NCBI GenBank assembly: GCA_001803645.1
Contig: MHDW01000026.1
Span: forward strand, 375-9,003
DNA length: 8,629 nt
Reading direction: 5' to 3'
Source: Nitrospirae bacterium GWC2_42_7
Lineage (GTDB): Bacteria > Nitrospirota > Thermodesulfovibrionia > Thermodesulfovibrionales > UBA6898
Shown here: piece after piece, positions 1-6,015 of the stretch
How the letters are laid out: every line of letters begins with the position of its first letter
Position numbering within the stretch: position 1 is the stretch's first letter
Notes under the pieces: model-generated
The model's database searches: none
What the model was told of the DNA's origin: nothing
Seen by the model: the letters and a program-made list of their open reading frames with translations, nothing else
Translations under genes and position numbers: made by a program

Positions 1-1469
<1,469 letters not shown>

Positions 1470-1473
1470 GTTT

Positions 1474-1479
1474 CCTCCT
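1474..1479 (-). promoter_or_regulatory. Strong ribosome binding site of dnaN
   Basis: AGGAGG on the minus strand sits four bases before the dnaN ATG, inside the 26-base dnaA-dnaN gap. It is clearly stronger than the AAAAAGG site of dnaA, which fits the clamp being needed in larger amounts than the initiator (inference). Confidence 0.85.
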
Positions 1480-1495
1480 TTTCAGGCCCTTTTTC

Positions 1496-2830
1496 TTAAT
1501 GTTTTATTTTGTGCAACAGGTTTTCTATTATTTTGCTGAATGTTTCGTCCTTGCTCTTTTTTTCTTCTACTTGTTTACAGGCGTAGATTACTGTTGCATG
1601 ATCTTTTCCGCCAAAATTTTTTCCTATTTCGCTCAGCGAGGCACTTGTCACCTGTCTTGCTAAATACATCGCAATTTGCCTGGGGATCGCAATATCTTTT
1701 GTTCTTCCCCTTGCCTTCATATCAGAGAGCTTAATATTATAGAACTCGCAGACTATTTTCTGTATCATTTCCATAGAAACCGGCCTTACATCGTCTTGTA
1801 TCAGATCCTTAAGGATCTTTTTAGTGGTTTCTATGTTTATCTCCTGCCCGGTAAGAGAAGACTGCGCTGCTATCCTTATTAGGCTGCCTTCCAGATCTCT
1901 TACGTTTGATTGAATTTTGCTTGCAAGAAAATTAGCCACATCTTCCGGTATATTTTTTATATTCATCATTTCTGCTTTTTTATATATGATCGCAAGCCTT
2001 GTCTCAAGTTCAGGGGGTTGTATATCAGCAATAAGCCCCATACTGAATCGCGAACGTAATCTGTCAGTAATTTCACTGATCTCTCTTGGCGGCCTGTCGC
2101 TTGATATAACTATCTGTTTCTGCTTTTCATATAAGGCATTGAACGTATAGAAGAACTCTTCCTGGGTTCTTTCTTTCCCTGCTATGAACTGAACATCGTC
2201 GAGCAACAACAGATCGAGGTTTCTGTATTTTTCCTTTAGCTCAGACATTTTTTCATGCCTGATAGCAGAAACAACCTCGTTTGTAAACTGCTCGGATGAA
2301 ACATACAAAACAGAAAAATCATGTTTATGATCCAGTACTTTGTTCCCTATTGCATTCATTAAATGGGTCTTTCCAAGGCCAACGCCACCGTATAAAAAAA
2401 GGGGATTATAAGCCTTGCCCGGCGATTCTGCAACAGCCATCGCTGCTGCCTGTGCAAACTGGTTGCTTGCACCTGTGATAAAATTTTCGAATGTATATTT
2501 CGGATGAAGATATATTCCTTTATTCGCAAGCCTTATTCTTTTGTTCTCAAGCCTTTCGATTATCTTCTTCTGGCCTTGTTCCTGCGCTTCTTCTATTTTA
2601 TATCTTATAGATATCGGGCTTCCTGTAATCGTTTCTACGGATTCTTTAATTATATTGGGATAGTTATCTTCTATCCATTCCTTAAAAAACCTGTTGGGCA
2701 TTCCAATAGTCGCAATATGGTCTTTAAGACTCGAAAGTCTCATTGTTTTAAACCATAGATCAAATATGCTTTCGCCTACTTTATTTTCTATTTTCGCAAG
2801 ACTCTTATTCCATATATCTTCTAGTGTCAT
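1496..2830 (-). CDS. dnaA: Chromosomal replication initiator protein DnaA
   Basis: This AAA+ ATPase binds DnaA boxes at oriC, melts the unwinding element and recruits the helicase; it also commonly represses its own gene. The 444 residues show all four domains: domain I (about 1-75), a short linker (about 76-105), AAA+ domain III (about 106-335) and the DNA-binding domain IV (about 350-444). Visible motifs are Walker A GGVGLGKT (148-155, K154), Walker B LLLLDD (207-212), sensor I VISSDRPP (241-248), the DRLRSRF stretch (256-262) with conserved arginines of the arginine-finger region, and sensor II NVRDLEGSLIRI (309-320). The domain IV signature GGKDHATVIYACKQV (407-421) follows the basic KARGRTKDIAIPRQIA (372-387). 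The ATG has an AAAAAGG ribosome site seven bases upstream. The gene is preceded by a promoter with two inverted repeats and a probable origin. Confidence 0.98.
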   Translation of the reverse strand: MTLEDIWNKSLAKIENKVGESIFDLWFKTMRLSSLKDHIATIGMPNRFFKEWIEDNYPNIIKESVETITGSPISIRYKIEEAQEQGQKKIIERLENKRIRLANKGIYLHPKYTFENFITGASNQFAQAAAMAVAESPGKAYNPLFLYGGVGLGKTHLMNAIGNKVLDHKHDFSVLYVSSEQFTNEVVSAIRHEKMSELKEKYRNLDLLLLDDVQFIAGKERTQEEFFYTFNALYEKQKQIVISSDRPPREISEITDRLRSRFSMGLIADIQPPELETRLAIIYKKAEMMNIKNIPEDVANFLASKIQSNVRDLEGSLIRIAAQSSLTGQEINIETTKKILKDLIQDDVRPVSMEMIQKIVCEFYNIKLSDMKARGRTKDIAIPRQIAMYLARQVTSASLSEIGKNFGGKDHATVIYACKQVEEKKSKDETFSKIIENLLHKIKH

Positions 2831-2850
2831 TTTTATGCCTTTTTAACAAC

Positions 2851-2870
2851 TTACTAACATTTGTTAGTAA
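2851..2870. repeat. Perfect 8-bp inverted repeat in the dnaA leader
   Basis: The arms TTACTAAC and GTTAGTAA flank the spacer ATTT. The repeat ends 20 bases before the dnaA ATG, immediately upstream of its ribosome site, so it would form a hairpin in the mRNA leader or act as an operator. Taken one base further inward, the arms read TTACTAACA and its reverse complement, which resemble DnaA boxes in their ends (6 of 9, TTA...ACA). Binding by DnaA is speculation; a dedicated repressor or an mRNA hairpin is equally possible. Confidence 0.7.
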
Positions 2871-2871
2871 C

Positions 2872-2893
2872 TACTCTGCCGGAAGGTAGAGTA
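2872..2893. repeat. Inverted repeat overlapping the dnaA transcription start
   Basis: The arms TACTCTGCC and GGTAGAGTA flank GGAA and match at 8 of 9 positions. The repeat lies one base away from the 2851-2870 repeat and covers the last base of the dnaA -10 box and the expected transcription start (about 2887). Because the transcript would begin inside it, it is better explained as a protein-binding operator than as an mRNA hairpin. In plus-strand RNA the mismatch becomes a G-U pair and the loop is a GNRA tetraloop closed by C-G, but no plus-strand transcript is evident here. Confidence 0.65.
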
Positions 2894-2921
2894 TTATAGC
2901 CTAAATTAACATTACTGGCAA
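2893..2921 (-). promoter_or_regulatory. Predicted sigma-70 promoter of dnaA
   Basis: On the minus strand a consensus -10 TATAAT (2893-2898) lies 17 bases after a -35 TTGCCA (2916-2921; five of six match TTGACA). The expected start is near 2887, giving a leader of roughly 57 bases. The spacing and match are close to ideal, so this is probably the main promoter of dnaA-dnaN. Two inverted repeats occupy positions from the -10 end to about +36. Confidence 0.75.
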
Positions 2922-2946
2922 TATACCTGTCACTATGTTGTTAGTC

Positions 2947-3010
2947 TTTTTTGTTGTTTTTTGGTGATTCTTTTTTGTTAAAAACTTTTCTTTTTTCTAC
3001 CCTGTTTTTT
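2947..3010. other. T-tract-rich region, possible intrinsically bent DNA
   Basis: Five T6 runs occupy 2947-2952, 2957-2962, 2971-2976, 2991-2996 and 3005-3010, with an A5 run at 2980-2984 and a T4 at 2986-2989. The T6 centres are 10, 14, 20 and 14 bases apart, only partly in phase with the helical repeat. Such tracts upstream of a promoter and within an origin often bend DNA or reduce nucleoid-protein occupancy. The effect here is inferred, not shown. Confidence 0.4.
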
Positions 3011-3057
3011 GATCTGTCTTTATCCCTTTAAATCAGCGCCTTATCTTCTGCTTTAAC

Positions 3058-3091
3058 TTATAAACAGTACCTACTACTACTACTTTTTTTT
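3058..3091 (+). promoter_or_regulatory. Candidate basal unwinding element: DnaA-box-like site plus DnaA-trios
   Basis: TTATAAACA (3058-3066, 7 of 9 to TTATCCACA) is followed by the 4-base spacer GTAC and then by seven consecutive triplets: CTA four times, CTT, TTT, TTT (3071-3091). On the opposite strand, read 3' to 5', these are GAT, GAT, GAT, GAT, GAA, AAA, AAA, all fitting the DnaA-trio rule (G/A, A, T/A). Established knowledge: in B. subtilis, DnaA bound at boxes loads along such trios to open the duplex, and there the trio row also begins with CTA triplets just after a box and a short GC-rich spacer. The repeat could be chance microsatellite sequence, but the order and context argue against that. 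Confidence 0.65.
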
Positions 3092-3131
3092 GTATTAATA
3101 ATAAAACAATAGTAACAATGTCAATAATATT
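3084..3131. other. A/T-rich candidate DNA unwinding region
   Basis: Only 6 of 48 bases are G or C. It starts with the T8 run at the end of the trio row and continues through short A/T stretches to the prfB stop codon. It is on the correct side of the trio row to be the site of initial melting. No prfB terminator hairpin is visible here, so prfB transcription may run into the origin and towards dnaA. Confidence 0.55.
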
Positions 3132-4236
3132 TTATTTGCTTTTCTTTTTAAGATATTCTTTTATAAAATTGTCTATATTACCATTAAGCACAGAATCAAC
3201 ATCTCCTACCTCTATACCTGTTCGATGGTCCTTTACAAGCCTATACGGCTGAAGAACATAGGATCTTATCTGGTTCCCCCATGCTATATCTTTTTTATCA
3301 CCAACCAAATCTTCCATTTTTTTCTCTTGTTCTTTTATTTCGAGATCAAAAATACGAGATTTCAGTATTTTCATTGCAACAGCTTTGTTCTTATGCTGAG
3401 AACGTTCATTCTGGCAGCAGACTATAAATCCTGTAGGTATGTGAGTTAGTCTGACAGCAGAAGAAGTTTTATTTACGTGCTGTCCACCTGCGCCTGAAGC
3501 CCTGAAAGTATCCATTTTAATATCGTCATCTCTTATATCTATATGGATATCATCTTCAACTTCAGGATATACAATGATAGCGGCAAAAGAAGTATGTCTT
3601 CTTTTATTTGCATCAAAAGGAGATATTCTTACAAGTCTGTGAACACCGGCTTCAGCTTTAAGATACCCATAGGCATATTCTCCTGTAAAAGTTACAGTAG
3701 CACCTTTTATTCCAGCTTCTTCTCCTGCCTGGATATCAACTATTTGTGTGCTATAACCCAGCCTTTCAGCCCATCTGGTATACATTCTCAGTAACATTTG
3801 TGCCCAGTCCTGGCTTTCAATTCCTCCTGCGCCGGGATGTATTGTGATGATAGCATTGTTTTTGTCGAGTTCTCCGGACAAAAGGGTCCGCAGTTCAAGG
3901 CTTTCAATGTCTTTACTTAATGAATCGATCTCTTTTTTAATCTCTTTAAGGAACATTTCTCCGCCTTCTTCTAAAAGTATTCCTATTGAATCTTCAAGAT
4001 AAAGCAGACGGTTTTCTATTGCACTGAAAGGGGACAGAATTCCTTCCAGGGCTGACTTTTCCTTTAAGAGTTTTTTTGTTTTTTCTGGGGAGGACCAAGT
4101 AACTTCCTGAGAAAGTTCTTGGGTGATCTTATCTATTTTTTCTTTTTTATTGGGGACATCAAAGATAACCTCTTAAAACTTCGGTCTTAAGGCGAAGGGC
4201 AGAGAGATTCTCTTTTATTTCTGACTGAATAAGCAT
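3132..4236 (-). CDS. prfB: Peptide chain release factor 2 (programmed +1 frameshift)
   Basis: RF2 recognises UAA and UGA stop codons in the ribosomal A site and triggers peptide release. The gene is read in two frames: ATG at 4234-4236 encodes 25 residues (ending VLRGYL), then an in-frame UGA (4159-4161), then a +1 shift into the frame continuing DVPNKKEKIDK. The joined product has 367 residues (E. coli 365). The codon-recognition SPF is at 205-207, the catalytic GGQ at 250-252 within RASGAGGQHVNKT, and residue 246 is Ala, as in most bacteria; the SPF and GGQ numbers are those of E. coli. NERSQHKNKAVAMK (183-196 of the 274-residue second part) and a coiled N-terminal region also fit. The first ATG after the shift (3954-3956) would lose domain I and is not the true start. 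It follows lnt by one base. Confidence 0.96.
4159..4173 (-). promoter_or_regulatory. RF2 +1 frameshift signal
   Basis: On the minus strand the codons are AGA GGT TAT CTT TGA. Slippage of the peptidyl-tRNA on CTT-T bypasses the UGA at codon 26, the same codon position as in E. coli. An internal Shine-Dalgarno-like AGAGGT stands three bases before CTT, the same spacing as AGGGGG in E. coli but with a weaker match. The base after UGA is U rather than the C of E. coli. RF2 shortage slows termination at this UGA and favours the shift, so RF2 regulates its own level (established for the family). Confidence 0.93.
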
Positions 4237-4237
4237 A

Positions 4238-5785
4238 CTACCTCCTCCAACGGATGTTTACTAGTAAAATAACAGAAAGGACTATACATAAATATGAAAA
4301 AAGGTCGCCGAACTTTGTATAAAAAGTCATAGTACTGTCTGTTTTTATTTTATTTAAAAGGGTTTGCTGTTTGAAAAGAGAGGACTGAGCAAGAATTTTT
4401 CCATTGCTGTCTATAAATCCTGAGACTCCGGTATTAGCTGCGCGCATCACGGGTTTTCGGTTTTCTATAGCCCTGAATACTGCCATGTTAAAGTGCTGAT
4501 AAGGCCCGGAAGTTTTTCCAAACCATGCATCATTTGTTATTGTCACTATAAAATCTCCGCCTTTAGTATAAAATTTTCTTACCATACCCGGAAAAATTAT
4601 CTCATAACAGATCAGGGTCCCAAAACTGCCAAATTCAGTTTCTGCTGTTAAATATTGTTTTCCGGGGCTGTAGTCGCCTATCCCTACTACAAGCTTGTCT
4701 ATAAAAAAAAGAATGCTTTTTAGGGGAACATATTCTCCAAATGGAACCATATGTATTTTATCATAGGTATATGCGATTTTTCCTTCCTTGTCGAGGAGTA
4801 TTGCGCTGTTGGACAGAGATGTCTTGGTTGATGAATGTTCTTTGACCAAGACACTTCCGAACAGAAGGCCGGAGCCGAGGTTTTTTTGAAAATCCATCAA
4901 TTCGGTTGTATTGGCAGAATCACTCCCAAAATAGAACGGAACAGAAGCTTCAGGCCAGATAATAAGATCCGGAGAAGATTTAGACAGTTCTGTTGAGAGG
5001 GTGAAATATCTATCTATTACTTCTTTTTGAAAAGAAGGCTCCCATTTTTTGCCCTGCTCTATATTTCCCTGAACCAGACCAGCGGTAATATATCTGCCGG
5101 GTCTTTCCTGTCCGAGCCTCCAGATACCGTAACTTACAGTAAAGAGCAGAATTACCAAAAGAGAACCCAAACTTAATTTAATGAAAGATACAGGAAATAA
5201 GGGCATTTCTTTGACCCGGTTTTTAAGAAGAAAAAGCTCGGCAAAGGCTCCGTTTACAGCAAGAACTAAAAAAGAGATCCCGTATACACCGGTTATATCC
5301 GAGATCTGAGTGATATAAAGGAATTTGTACTGACTGTAACCCGTGCTCGCCCAGGGAAAACCGCTTAAGGCATAAGACCTGAGAAATTCCAGTGCAACCC
5401 AGAGAACCGGAGCAATAAAAAGTGCAGGAAGTTTTGTTTTTTTGATGATTGACGAGAAAAGCAATGCAAAAAAAGCAGGGTATATACTCAGGTAGCAACA
5501 GAGAAGAAGGACCAGAATAATACTGGATAAAAACGGAACACCCCCGAAATGGTTTATTGAGTGGTAGATCCAGTACAGAGTAATAAAAAAGAAAGTCATT
5601 CCAAAGATAAAGCCGGAGATAAAGGCCTGTCTCAGATTTTTTTGCCAGAGAGAAAGAAGCAGAGGTACAAACGCTATCCAGGCGAGCAGAAAGAGATCAA
5701 AGACAGGAAAAGATAATGCCAGCAATGCGCCGGAAATAACAGGCGGCAGGTATTCAGAGTATTTTTTATTCAATCTTTCTCTCAT
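4238..5785 (-). CDS. lnt: Apolipoprotein N-acyltransferase
   Basis: Lnt is an inner-membrane enzyme that adds the third acyl chain to the N-terminal cysteine of lipoproteins, completing maturation before outer-membrane sorting. The 515 residues begin with a membrane part (hydrophobic segments near 12-47, 52-73, 84-112, 158-188 and 199-222), followed by a periplasmic nitrilase-like domain (about 232-470) and a last hydrophobic segment (492-510). The nitrilase triad is present: E279 in IIWPEAS, K343 in YDKIHMVPFGEYVP and C393 in LICYEIIFPG, corresponding to E. coli E267, K335 and C387. NDAWFGKTSGPYQHF (418-432) is also typical. No clear Shine-Dalgarno precedes the ATG; no better in-frame start was found. 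The stop codon lies one base before the prfB ATG, so the two genes are coupled. Confidence 0.96.
   Translation of the reverse strand: MRERLNKKYSEYLPPVISGALLALSFPVFDLFLLAWIAFVPLLLSLWQKNLRQAFISGFIFGMTFFFITLYWIYHSINHFGGVPFLSSIILVLLLCCYLSIYPAFFALLFSSIIKKTKLPALFIAPVLWVALEFLRSYALSGFPWASTGYSQYKFLYITQISDITGVYGISFLVLAVNGAFAELFLLKNRVKEMPLFPVSFIKLSLGSLLVILLFTVSYGIWRLGQERPGRYITAGLVQGNIEQGKKWEPSFQKEVIDRYFTLSTELSKSSPDLIIWPEASVPFYFGSDSANTTELMDFQKNLGSGLLFGSVLVKEHSSTKTSLSNSAILLDKEGKIAYTYDKIHMVPFGEYVPLKSILFFIDKLVVGIGDYSPGKQYLTAETEFGSFGTLICYEIIFPGMVRKFYTKGGDFIVTITNDAWFGKTSGPYQHFNMAVFRAIENRKPVMRAANTGVSGFIDSNGKILAQSSLFKQQTLLNKIKTDSTMTFYTKFGDLFSYLCIVLSVILLVNIRWRR
4241..4246 (-). promoter_or_regulatory. prfB ribosome binding site inside the lnt 3' end
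   Basis: The last codons of lnt are AGG AGG TAG; AGGAGG is therefore both two arginine codons and the Shine-Dalgarno for prfB, whose ATG begins five bases after it. This forces co-transcription and suggests translational coupling of prfB to lnt. Confidence 0.85.
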
Positions 5786-5788
5786 ATG

Positions 5789-5818
5789 TTGACATTCAAA
5801 AAAACTAATAGTTATAGT
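5789..5818 (+). promoter_or_regulatory. Predicted promoter of tRNA-Phe
   Basis: A perfect -35 TTGACA (5789-5794) is followed after 18 bases by TATAGT (5813-5818, five of six). The expected start near 5825 is a few bases before the mature tRNA 5' end. The -35 box begins four bases beyond the lnt start codon, so the tRNA promoter and the lnt leader occupy the same short 42-base gap. On the minus strand the same gap holds two tandem TATAAC hexamers (5811-5816 and 5817-5822) that might serve lnt as -10 boxes, but no matching -35 was found for them. Confidence 0.65.
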
Positions 5819-5827
5819 TATAGCCGT

Positions 5828-5903
5828 GGGCAGTTAGCTCAGTCGGTAGAGCAGAGGCCTGAAAAGCCTCGTGTCCGCAGTTCGATTCTGCGACTGCCCA
5901 CCA
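5828..5903 (+). tRNA. tRNA-Phe (anticodon GAA)
   Basis: A full cloverleaf can be drawn. The acceptor stem GGGCAGT (5828-5834) pairs with ACTGCCC (5893-5899), the D stem is GCTC/GAGC (5837-5840 and 5849-5852), and the anticodon stem GAGGC/GCCTC (5854-5858 and 5866-5870) has the loop CTGAAAA with anticodon GAA at 5861-5863. The T stem CGCAG/CTGCG encloses TTCGATT. The discriminator is A5900, and the CCA end (5901-5903) is encoded. All stems are perfectly paired. It is the only plus-strand gene in the window. Confidence 0.97.
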
Positions 5904-5966
5904 TGATTTTATTGGTCTGCACGAAATGAGTCAAGTAAACAGAGACAAACCGGTCGAAAAATTTCT

Positions 5967-5995
5967 AATGAGAGGGAATACTATTTTCTTTCATT
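5967..5995 (+). other. Hairpin between tRNA-Phe and the kinase gene (possible weak terminator)
   Basis: In plus-strand RNA, AATGAGAGGGAA can pair with TTTTCTTTCATT around a TACTA loop: a 12-bp stem containing three G-U pairs. It is not followed by a T-run, so it is not a canonical intrinsic terminator for the tRNA. On the minus strand the G-U pairs become mismatches, leaving about seven pairs followed by AGAAATTTTT, a poor terminator for the kinase gene. The two genes converge here, and no better terminator is visible in the 112-base gap. Confidence 0.3.
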
Positions 5996-6015
5996 GCTAC
6001 AATAGACTATGATCA

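Larger units (their letters stand above)
2831..3131. other. oriC: Probable chromosomal replication origin (oriC) region
   Basis: This is the 301-base non-coding block between dnaA and prfB. It holds, from left to right, the dnaA leader and promoter with two inverted repeats, a T-tract region (2947-3010), a degenerate DnaA-box-like 9-mer (3058-3066), a row of DnaA-trio triplets (3071-3091) and an A/T-rich stretch with only 6 G/C in 48 bases (3084-3131). Placement beside dnaA is the usual place for bacterial origins. No 9-mer matches TTATCCACA fully; the closest is TTATAAACA (7 of 9), and several others match 6 of 9 (for example 3020-3028 and 3041-3049). The origin call is therefore inference from architecture and context. 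A second part of the origin could lie elsewhere. Confidence 0.65.

Noticed and set aside
2851..2893. The tandem inverted repeats as an intrinsic terminator pair
   Set aside because: Neither repeat is followed by a T-run on either strand, and they sit at the dnaA start point and leader rather than after a gene.
3071..3091. CTA repeats as a random microsatellite or CRISPR-like array
   Set aside because: There are no spacers and only a few triplets, and the position right after a box-like 9-mer and before an A/T-rich tract is better explained as DnaA-trios.
3132..4236. prfB as a frameshifted pseudogene
   Set aside because: The interruption is exactly the known RF2 CTT-TGA signal at codon 26, and both parts join into a full-length factor with all motifs.
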